Source: Myotis daubentonii (taxonomy: Eukaryota; Chordata; Mammalia; Chiroptera; Vespertilionidae). From it: a DNA stretch of 64,000 nt. The notes beneath the pieces were generated by a model that saw nothing but the letters and a program-made list of their open reading frames with translations, was not told the origin of the DNA and made no database searches. The translations under genes and the position numbers were made by a program. Shown here piece by piece: positions 24,120 through 34,940 of the stretch; positions within the stretch are counted from its first letter, which is position 1, and each line of letters opens with the position of its first letter. The stretch is taken from contig NC_081840.1 of the NCBI RefSeq assembly GCF_963259705.1, forward strand, positions 6,381,062 through 6,445,061. Reading direction: 5' to 3'.

Positions 24120-25544
24120 TGCGTCAATGGGAAATGTGCTTACAGAGGAAACTGGGAAAACTCAATGACGTGTTCTTGATGTTTTGTTGTTCATGAATAT
24201 GAATTATATTATTATAAGTACATCAACACATGAGTACAGTATAAAGAGGAGGGTTGCTCTTTACCTAATTAGGATAGGAGCCAATGAACCAAGGGTCATT
24301 GGTAATACATTTTTGAAATTTGGAGTTCAAATAAAGTAGATTTGAGGCATAAGGGCAGATAGATGTTGTTTTTCTGAGTTGGTGGTGAGTTTGTGTTGTA
24401 GGTTTTATTTTAAAAAGGGACAAAAACTTAAATAATTGCATAATAATCAATACTTTATATAATAAGCTCAATAGTAATATACCAAAAAATGATAAACCCA
24501 TTAGTATAAAATTATTTTAATATATAATCATCTAATATAATCAATAATAACAACAGTATGCAAACGATCAGATAGTTATTGAAATGTGGAAAAGGTCTAA
24601 ATATGAGCACTGAGAAATGTGACTACTAATTCCCTTGTATTCATTGATTTTTTATTTAAAAACAAAAATGTAAATGCATTTTGTATAGAAAAAGCCAATG
24701 GATAAATTTAGCTCCACGCATGTCCTTGCCCATTGTCCTTAGGTGCTATAATAAGCGAGTGAAAGAATAATTTCATATCCAGTCCCTTAGAAAAGCATAA
24801 AGCAGGGGCAGTGAGGCAATATGTGGTGTATGCAGAGGCGGGATTCATCCTGCTCTAACCTTATGAAGTCACTGAAATAACAAAGATCCAGCCCCCTCTA
24901 AATGCATCTTTCTATTAGCATTTCAAGTCAAATTGATTTAATAAGAACATTCAATGTCTCATTGACATTAGCCACATTTTAGCCCTATGTGGCCAGTGGC
25001 TGCCATATTGGGCAGTGCCCATAAGCAACATTTCATCACTGTGGCAAGTTCCATCAGTGCAGACGGTGCTGAGACAGAAAGTTGCGTGTAATCTGTGGCG
25101 CTTTGGGTAGCAAATCGCTCTGCCCGTTTGTGATTCCCTTAGGCAAAGAGAGCAGATAGTTAAGTTAACCTTAGAGTTATTAAATAACTGAATAAATAAG
25201 TTAATCAATAAATATGTGAAAGGAAGCACAGCCTGTCCCATTGGATAGATTTATCTTTACTTAGTTAAAGTAAACAATCTCATTTGGTAAAATTTTCCCT
25301 CAATAAAAAGTGGTGTCCTTTTTGCTATTTGGTAGGGGTATATAGGCAGATATGAATATTTTAATAATAGCTATAATACTTATGTTTGATGGTAGATCAA
25401 TAGATGAAAAGTACATGGCTATTGGGTTGATGAAAGTGTGACACAAACCAATGTTTATGAATAATTTAGTAATGATCAACGAACTACTATTTAAAAGTCT
25501 CAATTTACCCCTTTCATCTTTTTAAAAATCTGCATTTCCTCGTG

Positions 25545-25623
25545 AATGAACACTCCACATGGATTCAGTCCTTGTCCATTGATGAAGATCTTAGCTGTCA
25601 CCTCTGTCTGGGAAAAGGGCAAT
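25545..25623 (+). ncRNA. host-gene exon, acceptor lost
   Basis: TTCCTCGTG/AATGAACACTCC shows the acceptor AG changed to TG; donor GGCAAT/GTAAGTAAC is intact. Likely skipped. Confidence 0.5.
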
Positions 25624-25802
25624 GTAAGTAACACAGTTTCTGTTCTCGGCTGATATGGTTTGGTCATGTGTGGTCACTGAGGTGGTTTAGTGGAACACAG
25701 CTATATAAACAAATAAAGTCCAAGTGTAGACCCAAAATTGCATGTGTTTGGTACCTAAAACTATTACCCTGTTTTCATAGAGAAGAAGGGGGTTTGTAGT
25801 TT

Positions 25803-25988
25803 GTGGGGGGAGATAGTTACTGGGGAACTTCTATGCATATATGCATAGCCCATGGACACAGACAATAGTGTGGCAAAGGCTTGGGAGGGGCAGAGAGGAG
25901 GGGGTCAATGGGGAAAAAACAACAACAAAAAACCCCAAAGTGGGCATCTGTAATACTTTCTACAATAAAGATAAATTCATAAAAAATT
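25803..25988 (+). mobile_element. LINE-1 3' end fragment
   Basis: CATAGCCCATGGACACAGAC, GTGTGGCAAAGGCTTGGG and an A-rich tail, the same 3'-end type as 9166 and 48422. Confidence 0.75.
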
Positions 25989-26438
25989 AACCCATTAGAG
26001 TACACCTGAGATACATTTCTTCAAACGATGGAAGGCATTTAATTACTTTTGAGAATTGTTTGCTATTCCCTATTATTTCTGCACCACAGTTGATTTAAGT
26101 ATTTCATATTGCTATAAATCCAGGCTAACTGTTGAGAGGAAGCTCTTAGAAGGTGGAAGACATTGTCTGTGTCCTAGATGTGGGGTTCCCTTGTGGGTTT
26201 TGAGTGTCTATGACTTCATGCTTTAAATTGGCCAAGTTAAATGGACACGGCCCAAACCATGGGCCATTTTGAGCAGAGATATTGTATGAAGCAAGGTTCA
26301 CACTGAGATCTAGTCTAAAATCTCTGTGAGAAGTCAGTCTAGAGACAGACCATAGTTGTATCAAGCACCTTGTTCTTGGAAGTTTGTGATTCGTGGGAAA
26401 CTGAAAGTATAAATGAATTAAGAAAAAGAGGGCCAAGC

Positions 26439-26513
26439 CTGGACCAATGATGACTTTGGAGGGTGTCTGAATCAAAAACATTGATTAAAGCCACCTGTAA
26501 CTCTCAGGTCCAT
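26439..26513 (+). ncRNA. SNORD113: SNORD113-type snoRNA, D box CTCA
   Basis: Stem CTGGACC/GGTCCA, perfect C box ATGATGA at 26447-26453, GTGTCTGAATCAAAAACATT, TTGATTAAAGCC. The D box carries one G to C change (CTCA, 26503-26506), which removes a G essential for the kink-turn, so it is probably inactive. Confidence 0.7.
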
Positions 26514-26742
26514 TATCACAGAGTATCTTCCGCTCTTCCTTAGGGAAATGAGCTTATAGCAGAAATTGAGGCTGTTCAGCCCCCTTGATCACTTTATGGA
26601 TATAGACTGAATTTTTCAATGATAACAATGAGACTTGAATCGACTCTATGACTAACCTAGTACCACAAAAGTAATGTCATTTAATTCAGTGTTGATATGG
26701 ACTGCTCATGGCCTTGAACTTGGCATATATTTGGCTCCATAG

Positions 26743-26818
26743 ATTGAAGACCACGGTTGCTGTCATCAGTGTGCTGCTGAAGATCTTGGCTGTTAGGGTA
26801 AGAAACCTAAAGACTGAA
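26743..26818 (+). ncRNA. host-gene exon, SNORD113 half
   Basis: Acceptor GGCTCCATAG, exon ATTGAAGACCACGGTTGCTG, donor GACTGAA/GTAAATAA. A stronger-looking alternative donor AGG/GTAAGAAA lies at 26798. Confidence 0.5.
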
Positions 26819-27475
26819 GTAAATAATGGTCAAAGAACTTGTTAACGTTCCTAATATGAATGTGTTATGACACAAAGATTAAGGGTTAAACCAATTCAGT
26901 ACAATTGCGGTTAAAAACAAGATGGAAGACATTTTCTCTGATTAATAATCCGTCTTATTTGTGCTCTGCATTTGATTTAAACATTTATCCAGCATTAAAT
27001 TCTTGGGCTGCACTGTCTCATTTGGTTGCCCCTAGCCATATGTGACCATTTAAATTTAAAGGAAAGGTGAATGTTACATTCAGTTCCTCAGTTGCACTAG
27101 CCACATTTGAAGTCCTTAGTTACCTGTGGCTAATGGCGACCGGATTGGAGAGCCCAGTCATAGCACATTCATGTTACCATGCACCGTTCTCCTGGATGGC
27201 TCCTCACTGAGGGAGGCGTGCATCCGGAGATGGAAGGTAGTTGGGGTAGGATAGGTGTGAGGCAAGGATGTTAATTGTTCCCTCACTGATGGCCACTGCT
27301 GAAAGAGATCTCGTCTATTGAGAATAAAATTGAGTTCATGCCAAAAGAGCCTAGAAAGACATCTTGGTCATAGTCAAGGATGTTCTTGGCTTTTATAGAA
27401 AATAATGAATATTGACTTTATTGCTATTAGTGGATCAATCAACAAAAGTATAAATGTAGAAAAAGATTGTTCACC

Positions 27476-27549
27476 CTGGGTCAATGATGAGTGTGTCTGG
27501 ATCCTTCTGAAGACAAGCATTGTAATTAAACCCTGTACTCTGGGCTCCA
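27476..27549 (+). ncRNA. SNORD113: SNORD113-type snoRNA, D box CTGG
   Basis: Stem CTGGG/CTCCA, C box ATGATGA at 27484-27490, inside TTCTGAAGACAAGCATTG and AATTAAACCCTGTACT. The D box reads CTGG (27540-27543): A to G change, probably inactivating. Last copy of the SNORD113 half. Confidence 0.7.
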
Positions 27550-28392
27550 TTACCAGAACATTCCTCTTTGTGATCTGAGTGGCACATGAGATTATGCTAG
27601 GAGTTATGGATATGAAGGAGTTTGTGGTTGGGTTTCTGAGTATTGTATTTTCACTAAATCAATGAATGAATCATTGAAGAAACATATAAATGAATAAAGA
27701 GAAAATGGATTATTCCTGATTCAAATATGAGAATATGGAGTGTAATATATATAATATAAAATCATTGTTAATACATTTCTGAACCACCGTTGCAGTAAAA
27801 TAAATAAATTTATTAGAGCTGACCCTTTTGGGTAAAGAGCATTTAGATAAATGGATGTATGAGCCGATGTTATTTTTCTGGGCTGAGTTATTGGTTTTTT
27901 GTTTTATAGAAAAGGGCAAAACATCAACTTAAACTAATCATTGATAAAATCGCTGCATAATTGAGAGGACTTAGACACAGACTATGTTGAATGTGTCACA
28001 TGACCAGTTAGGATTAATTCAATGATCTTCAATATTTTTTTAATTTAAAAAGAACAGAAAAGATTATTTGGTCTTTTCTTTTTGTGCCCAATGAATATAT
28101 GGACAGTCATTAATATTATCCTGTTTCTGTATTAATGATATTATTATGTGTAAAAGAATAAGTTAACATTCTTTTGTCTGATGTTGGTTTCAAAGGTGTT
28201 CATTATATAAGTTACATTTAATATTTGAAGAAATTGATCAATAAGCCATTCAGAGTTTTAATATATAACAAACACTAAGGTTTATTTTTAGTCAAATATT
28301 TTTGACTTAGATCAATTTAAAAAATCTGACTCTATGCTGATCTGCCTGCCTATATAATCTAATCTATTTTTATATTTGCTTTGCATTTACAG

Positions 28393-28431
28393 AATGAATG
28401 CACAAATGATTCAATTAAAGGAATGAGAAAC
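28393..28431 (+). ncRNA. shortened host-gene exon relic at the 113/114 boundary
   Basis: Acceptor GCATTTACAG, exon AATGAATGCACAAATGATTC, donor-like AAC/GTTAGTTA. Short and with a weak donor. Confidence 0.35.
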
Positions 28432-28492
28432 GTTAGTTACACTCAAAGGAATCACTTCTGACTTGGTGGTTTGTCATGGGTCTTAACTCTTA

Positions 28493-28701
28493 AAAAAGTA
28501 TATATATTTATTGATTTTAGAGAGGAAGGGAGAGAAAGAGAGAGAGATAGAAGCATCAGTGATAAGAGAGAATCATTAATTGGCTGCCTCCTGCACAACC
28601 CCTACTGGGGATTGAGCTTGCAACCCAGGCATGTGCCCTTGACTGGAATCAAACCTGGGACCCTTGACCCTCTATCCAGTGGTCAAACCAGCTAGGGCAT
28701 A
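28493..28701 (-). mobile_element. Ves SINE, antisense, exact target duplication
   Basis: Reverse complement of a Ves SINE (GGCTGCCTCCTGCACAACCC, AAACCTGGGACCCTTGACCC). GGGTCTTAACTCTTA flanks both sides (28478-28492 and 28702-28716). Confidence 0.95.
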
Positions 28702-29011
28702 GGGTCTTAACTCTTATTGAAAGGAAATAAATAGTTACATATACAAATAAAATGAATTAAGGTTATGTGTGGGCCAATTTAGCACATCTGAGGTCAACTA
28801 AGGAGGAAAAAGTAAGACCATTTATTCATTTTAAGAGTTAATTATTCAATTAATTAATGTAAAATGTATTATTCAATTTTAATTCTGAGTCACAGTTCAT
28901 TTTAACCTCCCTTTACAGAGACACAATTTAGTCAGCTTCAATTGCAAACGGGGTTAAAGTTTACATTCATTTATATAGCAAGCATTGGTCAATTAATGAA
29001 AGATATATATA

Positions 29012-29094
29012 TCTCTACAGAATTACTTCCTACTGACAATATAGGATTTATATAAGTATATCTATACTGTTAGTGGGAAGTAATTCTGTAGAGA
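29012..29094 (+). other. near-perfect 83-nt hairpin made by inverted duplication
   Basis: Arm 29012-29037 (begins TCTCTACAGAATTACTTCC) pairs with 29069-29094 over 26 positions with two G-T wobbles; pairing continues inward to 29045/29061 with one mismatch, leaving a 15-nt loop. The right arm is collinear with normal array sequence (GGGAA..TTCTGTAGA in module A flanks elsewhere, e.g. near 39030), so the left arm is the added inverted copy. Size and shape would suit a pre-microRNA; no proof of processing. Confidence 0.8.
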
Positions 29095-29220
29095 AATACT
29101 GGAAATATTCAAGGATCTAGTTTCAAGTTTTATGGCCTGTAGGCATTTATTTTATTATTATTAGTGGATGAATTAATTAGTAAAAACATGTAGACACAAT
29201 TGAAGATAATGAGGGCCAAT

Positions 29221-29285
29221 CTGGACCAATGGTGATGACTGGTGGAGTATGAGTCATGGGTGATGAATACTATGTGCCTGTTTAT
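29221..29285 (+). pseudogene. SNORD114-like copy lacking the D box
   Basis: CTGGACCAATGGTGATGACTGG has a usable C box GTGATGA (29232-29238) and C-prime GGGTGATGAATAC, but sequence after TATGTGCCTG jumps to TTTATTTCAC, deleting the D box and the 3' stem. Confidence 0.7.
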
Positions 29286-29540
29286 TTCACAAAGTATATA
29301 ATCTAATCTGTACCTTCTATTGAAATATTCCTATGGACAGATGTTAGGAATATTCAAGGATTTTGTTCTTAGTTTTGTGTTCATGATATTTAATTTTATT
29401 AATATAAATGGAAAGAATTAATATAAATATATGAATAAATAGGGTGAAGCATTGTCCAATTATGTAAATATTTGGTGAGGCCAGAAATACTATTACTATA
29501 TATTAAAAACACTGAAGTTCATTAAGAAATAAATGTCTTT

Positions 29541-29756
29541 GCCCTGGCTGGTTTGGCTCAGTGGATAGAGCGTCGGCCTGTGGACTGAAGGGTCCCACGT
29601 TCGATTCCGGTCAAGGCATGTACCTTGGTTGCGGACACATCCCCAGTAGGAGTGTGCAGGAGGCAGCTAAATCGGTGTTTCTCTCTCATCGATATTTCTA
29701 ACTCTCTATCTCTCTTCCTCTCTGTAAAAAATCAATAAAATATATTAAAAAAAGAG
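29541..29756 (+). mobile_element. Ves SINE with exact target duplication
   Basis: GCCCTGGCTGGTTTGGCTCA to the poly-A tail, flanked by AGAAATAAATGTCTT on both sides, splitting a module C relic. Confidence 0.95.
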
Positions 29757-29987
29757 AGAAATAAATGTCTTAAAGGCATTACCTCTTTATCTAAGGAATG
29801 ATACCTACACTACAAATAACAGTCCATGCTCTTATTTGTTCTGTGCCTTCTTCAACATTGTTTTCTCAAGAAAAAATATCATAATTTAATACAGACTTAA
29901 ATGTCTAATAAAATGATAGGAGGAATTCAGGATAAATGAAGAGAGTATTTTCATATTTTAATCATTTGTTCTGCTTTGTACTCTCAG

Positions 29988-30072
29988 AATGATCGTCCCC
30001 TGCAGATTTAATCATCTTTCATGGTCAGAAGCTCTCTAGTTACCTCCATGTGTTAGCAGCATGGAGACTCAT
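29988..30072 (+). ncRNA. host-gene exon
   Basis: Acceptor TTTGTACTCTCAG, exon AATGATCGTCCCCTGCAG to GGAGACTCAT, donor GTGAGTATAGTC. 85 nt. Confidence 0.75.
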
Positions 30073-30409
30073 GTGAGTATAGTCACACACTTTGTCTTGA
30101 TTTGGGTAGTTCTTAAAGGATATTTCCTGTATTGTTAAAAGAATTAAAGAAGGCCAACCATGGCCCAATCATAAATATGACATTCTTATGATGTCATAGT
30201 AACATATGCCAGATGAACATTGTGCTGATTAATCAATATTTGCAAAATATCGATTAATAAATGATGTAATCAAGCTGATAAATGATCACATGGCTATAAA
30301 ACTTAAAAATATTGTTAAATTTTTGTGATTTATCTATTTATTTATTAGTGAAGTGATAAATTAATTAATAAAGAAAATTAGAAATTAATGGAGAAGAAGA
30401 GGGCCAATT

Positions 30410-30484
30410 TTGGACCAATGATGACGACTGGTGGGGTATGAGTCATGGATGATGAATACTGTATGTCGGGACTCTGAGGTCCAA
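30410..30484 (+). ncRNA. SNORD114: SNORD114 C/D-box snoRNA, intact
   Basis: First complete copy of the right half, 338 nt after its donor site. Stem TTGGACC/GGTCCAAC, C box ATGATGA at 30418-30424, internal GTATGAGTCATGGATGATGA with C-prime, D box CTGA at 30474-30477, guide ATGTCGGGACT. Known: this family has no established rRNA or snRNA target and is expressed from the maternal allele, strongly in brain. About 75 nt, typical for it. Confidence 0.93.
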
Positions 30485-30777
30485 CACGAAAAGAAATCTA
30501 ATCTATTTCCTCTGTTGGAAATGACCATAGTGACAGATGTTAGTAACATGCAAAGATTATGTTCTTCACTTTTTTGTTCATGGGTAATGATTCTATGAGC
30601 ATAGATTAGCGAAAGAACTAAAAAACACATACAAGTAAATTAATATAAATGTGTGAAGCATTGTAAGTTATGAAAATGAATAAATATTTAAGTTACTGAG
30701 TAAGTTAAATGCAGAAAGCAAAGTCAGTGCAGAGAAAGTCTCAACTTTTCCTCTCCCTCTGTGCTTGCACTTCTCAG

Positions 30778-30861
30778 AATGGATGCACTGGACCTGAACT
30801 GCAGATTCTCCCATGGTCTCAAGATGTCTGGTGTCTGTCTGTTTGGTGCATAGAAACAAAT
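30778..30861 (+). ncRNA. host-gene exon
   Basis: Acceptor GCTTGCACTTCTCAG, exon AATGGATGCACTGGACCTG to GAAACAAAT, donor GTGAGTTTT. Confidence 0.78.
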
Positions 30862-31169
30862 GTGAGTTTTGTGAACATATACTCTGCATTTGAAAAGTGT
30901 GAATTATAACCAAAGAAAGCCAACCATGGTCCATTATTAAATATGGAATTGATATGTAACATTATAGTGATTGATCCCTATATGAAACTTTGAGGATGAT
31001 TAATGAAAGATATATTGATGTCATAAATGATCCTATAGACAGATATAGGACTAGTACAGGCTCATGCTCTTAAGTTTTGTTGTGCTTCATATTTTTTTAT
31101 TTTATTACGATCAGATAAATTGATGAATTAATTAATAAACATAAATGAGAGTGGATAAAAAAGGCTAAC

Positions 31170-31240
31170 CCTGGACCAATGATGACTACTGGTGGCGTAT
31201 GAGTCATTGATGGTGAATACTCTTTAACTCTGAGGTCCAA
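31170..31240 (+). ncRNA. SNORD114: SNORD114 snoRNA, short guide region
   Basis: CCTGGACC/GGTCCAAG stem, C box ATGATGA at 31179-31185, C-prime TTGATGGTGAATAC, D box CTGA at 31230-31233. The segment before D is ACTCTTTAACT: the usual TATGTGTCTGG is partly deleted, so the guide differs from sister copies. Only 185 nt from the next acceptor. Confidence 0.9.
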
Positions 31241-31424
31241 GATACCTTTAGCTGAGGAAGTTATAGATGATATAAATAATGAGCAATATTGGGGTTAGTG
31301 GAAAGTTTAATAAAATTACCCCAAAATAATATATAACTTAATCACCAAATAATTTAATGTAAATGCAAAGACCAATAGAGAAAATATCTCAGTCGTGTTG
31401 TCTATTCTGCTTTCTACTTTTTAG

Positions 31425-31504
31425 ATGGACACACCCAAGCTGAATAAAGCATTATGCCTTGGTCAGTGATCTTTCTATTGGCCTGTAGGAGCATGAAGAC
31501 CAAC
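31425..31504 (+). ncRNA. host-gene exon
   Basis: Acceptor TCTACTTTTTAG, exon ATGGACACACCCAAGCTGAA to GAAGACCAAC, donor GTGAGTAAT. Confidence 0.75.
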
Positions 31505-31833
31505 GTGAGTAATTTTCAATGTCTTCATCTTACTTTGGGTGGTTTGTTTGGGGTTTTCTCTGTGTATATATTTTTAAATATTCAATATAAGAAAAAAATA
31601 CCAACTATGTTCCGATAATTAAGTTGGAAATATAATGTTGACTAATCTAACTTTTAAATTATGAAGATGATTAATAAAATTCAATTAGCCAATGATTCTT
31701 AAAAAATGATAAAGATTTTAAGGCTATTGTTCTTGATCTTTTGTGATTCATTGATATGTATTTAATTATTATTAGTCGATTGATGAATTAATGCATAAAC
31801 ATATAGATGAGAATGAAGAAAAGGGGGCCCGAA

Positions 31834-31910
31834 ACTGGACCAATGATGATGACTGATGGCATATGAAGCAAGTACTATGATTGCTATGTGTCTGGAAGTC
31901 TGAGGTCTAA
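31834..31910 (+). ncRNA. SNORD114: SNORD114 snoRNA, variant with ATATGAAGCAAG
   Basis: ACTGGACC stem start, C box ATGATGA at 31843-31849, D box CTGA at 31900-31903, 3' stem GGTCTAA (G-U pair). ATATGAAGCAAGTACTATG replaces the GTATGAGTCA block, a variant shared only with the copy at 34000, so these two are recent sisters. Guide GTGTCTGGAAGT. Confidence 0.88.
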
Positions 31911-32202
31911 AACAAAAGAAAATCTAATCTATTTCCTCTATGGCAATTGTTCCTATTGGTCTTGTAATTTTGGATTAATATATTTCTAGTATATTACTAT
32001 TAATATCAATGAATCAATGATAAAAACCAACAAACAAATATATCACTAAGGAAACAAGGCTTCACTAAGTTGGTCTTATCAACTATGAATATATATGGTG
32101 AGGCAAGAAATATTAATATAAACTGAAAATTCTGATAAGAAATAATGGACAAAGGGCATTATTTATCTAAGGAGTCATATCATTTATTTATATTTATGTT
32201 TA

Positions 32203-32229
32203 TATATGTGTATAAGTTATACACATATA
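32203..32229. repeat. 27-nt AT-rich palindrome
   Basis: TATATGTGTATAA and its exact reverse complement are separated by one G, within an AT microsatellite-like stretch. Confidence 0.85.
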
Positions 32230-32342
32230 ATAAATATATATGTATATGCCTTTATGACTGAGTAACTGAAATAACGGGGAAAAGGGTCACTTTAGAGGGG
32301 TTCTCAATTTTTTCACCTTCTGCTCTATTCTGTATTCCTTAG

Positions 32343-32426
32343 AATGGACGCATTTGAGCAGATTGAAGCATCATCCGTGGTCACGTGCTCTACGGTTGCC
32401 TGTTTGTGTAGTGAGTAGAGACCAAT
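32343..32426 (+). ncRNA. host-gene exon
   Basis: Acceptor TGTATTCCTTAG, exon AATGGACGCATTTGAGCAG to GAGACCAAT, donor GTGAGTAGT. The following unit lost its SNORD114 module: module A (32515-32592) runs into a module C end near 32765-32785. Confidence 0.8.
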
Positions 32427-33163
32427 GTGAGTAGTACATTGAAACAGTTCATGTCTCTGAGATTTTTTCTCTCTCAAATATTCATGTGTCATCAAGAATG
32501 TGAAATATAGTCCAAGATGCCAACTATTGTGAATTATAAATATGGGATTGGTCTGAAGATTATCTTTATTAATCATCCATGAAACATTGATGATAATTAA
32601 AGAGATATATCAATAATATGGCAAATGGTCCTATATGTGGAACATTTATTACTCTTATTCTTGTTTTTTATGAATCATATAGTTTTAAAATTTAATATAA
32701 GTGAATCAATAAATTAATAAATGAACTTATGCAGATAAGAATGGTGAAAAAGATGAATATTTATTGAAAATACTGAAGTTCATTAAGTTGTCATCTTAGA
32801 CTGCATTATTTGTTTAAACGTATTTATTGAATTATTAAAAAATATTAAACATAATAAAAAATTAACTATGGCCAAATGATAAGAAACATTATATTATTAA
32901 TCAATAATGTACAGCATGGAGGTTGATTAATGAAAAAAGAATTAGCCTCTGTGGGAAATGATTCTATAGACAAATGTGAGAGATATCCAACAATTTTGTC
33001 CTTGGATATTGTGAGTCATGTGTTCATTTAATTATTATTAATGAATTAATGATTTATTTGATACAAATGTAGAAATGAATGGATTTTTATTATTTTATGC
33101 ATGGATTAATTTCAGAATCAATGTACAAATTTTAAAAATCAGAGATGAATAACATGCACTCTT

Positions 33164-33372
33164 TAAAAAATTTTTTTTAATTGATTTCAGAGAGGAAGGG
33201 AGAGAAAGATAGAAACATCAATGATGAGAGAGAAAAGATAATTGGCTGCCTCCTGCACCCTCCTCTCCCCCCCACTGGGGACCAAGCCCACAACCAGAGC
33301 ATGTGCCTTGATCGGGAATCAAACCTGGGCTTCCTGATTCAGAGGTCGACACTCAACCACATCATACACTTG
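33164..33372 (-). mobile_element. Ves SINE, antisense
   Basis: TTGATTTCAGAGAGGAAGGG, GGCTGCCTCCTGCACCCTCC and AAACCTGGGCTTCCTGATTC are the reverse complement of a Ves tail, core and head. Confidence 0.92.
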
Positions 33373-33598
33373 TCATCTGTGGTGAACGAATAAAAAAATA
33401 TTCCAGTTTATTGAAAATACTGTATTCCGTTACCAAAAATAAATGGTTCCAGTACCTTCCATCTTCGATCTTATTCTGGTCACTAAAAGCATGATATTAA
33501 GTATTAGCCCACATAACTATCTTCTAAATGATTGACTAAATGTAAGGTGCGGTAATGTTTCCGTCCTGTTATCATCTCCTTTGCTTTGCACTTCTCAG

Positions 33599-33669
33599 AA
33601 CGAAACCACCTGAAGGGGACTCAGCATCTGTTGTGTTCAGAAGCTCCATGGAGCGGCATGAAGGCCAGT
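33599..33669 (+). ncRNA. host-gene exon
   Basis: Acceptor TTTGCACTTCTCAG, exon AACGAAACCACCTGAAGG to GAAGGCCAGT, donor GTGAGTAATAATC. 71 nt. Confidence 0.75.
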
Positions 33670-33999
33670 GTGAGTAATAATCAAAGGTCTTGTCTTGGTC
33701 AGGGAAGTTTGTTTAGGGATATCACTGTAGTAATTTAAAAAGTGGAAAAAAGACCAACCATGGTCCAATGATGAAACTGGAAATGTACGAAACATTATGT
33801 TGACTACCTTACCTTTGGAATAATGGGGATGATTAATGAAAAGAGGTATAATCAGTAAGCCATTGGTCCGAAAGGAGTGTGACAACAATCTTTAGGCTCT
33901 TGTCCTTGCATTTTTGTGATTCACACACGTGTTTAATTATTAGTAGTGGATTGAACACTTAACAACTGTAGGTGAGAATGAGGAAAAAGAGACCCCAAA

Positions 34000-34075
34000 C
34001 TGGACCAATGATGATCACTGATGGCATATGAAGGAGGTACTATGATTGCTATGTGTCTGGAAGTCTGAGGTCCAA
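34000..34075 (+). ncRNA. SNORD114: SNORD114 C/D-box snoRNA, intact
   Basis: CTGGACC/GGTCCAAA stem, C box ATGATGA at 34008-34014, D box CTGA at 34065-34068, guide GTGTCTGGAAGT. Sister of the 31834 copy (shared CATATGAAGGAGGTACTATG-type middle). The preceding module A (33755-33838) also keeps a perfect ATGATGA but no D box. Confidence 0.92.
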
Positions 34076-34562
34076 AACGAAACAAAATCTAGTCTGTTTC
34101 CTCTCTCATTAGGAATATGCAAGGAAATTGTTGTTGTCATGTTGGATTCATGGATTTCTAGTATATTACTATTAATGTCAATGAATCAATGATAGAACCA
34201 ATAAACAGATATATCACTAAATAAAACAAGGATGAAGACTTATCAAGTATATATATAGTGATGCAAGAAATACAGTCAACATAAAATGAAAAACTGATGT
34301 TAAGAAAGAAATGGACCAAGTGCATTACCTCTTTTCTAAGGATTATATGAACACTGACACTGAGAATTAATATACAGTTTAATTAGCCTGTGTCAGTCTT
34401 GAGTTGACGATGTTAATTTTTAATATGTATATTTATATTTTATATGTATGTGTTCTGAAGAAGTGAATACCTAAATAACTGATAAAATGAAATGAGAAAG
34501 AAATTGACTAATGGAGAAAAGGTTTCAATTTTTAATTATCTGCTCTGTCTTGTGCTCCTCAG

Positions 34563-34645
34563 AATCAACATGCTCAAGCTGACTTAAGTGTTTTCCATGG
34601 TAACAAGATCTATGGTTTCCTCTGTGTAAAGCATTGAGATGAAAT
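34563..34645 (+). ncRNA. host-gene exon
   Basis: Acceptor TTGTGCTCCTCAG, exon AATCAACATGCTCAAGCTGA to GAGATGAAAT, donor GTGAGTAAAG. Confidence 0.78.
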
Positions 34646-34862
34646 GTGAGTAAAGGTTACAGTTCTTGTGTTTGTTTAAGAATTTTTTAAAAGGGTATTC
34701 ATTGTATTGCTAAAAGTGTGAAATGAAAGCCCCACACCGACCACAGGAAATGATAAATAGGAGATATTATGAGGCATTATAGTTACTAATGCAGATTTGA
34801 AATATTGATGGTAATTAATGAGAGAGAGAGAACAATGAGGATGAGGACAAACAGGCCACAGC

Positions 34863-34940
34863 GTTGACCAATGATGACTGTTGCTGGAGGAAGAGTCACG
34901 GAGATGATGAATACAATGTGTCTGAGACTCTGAGGTCCGA
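34863..34940 (+). ncRNA. SNORD114: SNORD114 C/D-box snoRNA
   Basis: CGTTGACC start and GGTCCGA end can pair CG...TTG loosely. C box ATGATGA at 34871-34877, C-prime GAGATGATGAATAC, D box CTGA at 34930-34933, guide TGTCTGAGACT. Module A before it is largely deleted, so it lies only 217 nt from its donor. Confidence 0.88.

Larger units (their letters stand above)
1..27600 (+). repeat. SNORD113-type half of the tandem array, old and diverged
   Basis: Recurring blocks include an AATGATGAG core, GATTAA before the D-box region, CTGAGGTCCATTA, then a run ending in reiterated AATGAATGAATCAATAAA. Units are roughly 1.0-2.4 kb and irregular, interrupted by LINE-1, SINE and DNA transposons. Stretches between listed features (for example 180-830, 1400-2010, 2150-2690, 2990-4128, 5200-7150, 10940-11750, 16913-18318, 18840-19546, 22000-23000, 24500-26400) hold decayed copies of these modules and nothing else recognised. 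Confidence 0.75.

Noticed and set aside
26146..26481. 111-codon minus-strand frame overlapping a SNORD113 copy
   Set aside because: Runs antisense through a snoRNA and spacer, with no counterpart in other units.
32203..32229. Perfect palindrome as a microRNA or protein-binding site
   Set aside because: A 13-bp AT-rich stem with one-base loop in low-complexity sequence; too short and loopless for a pre-microRNA.
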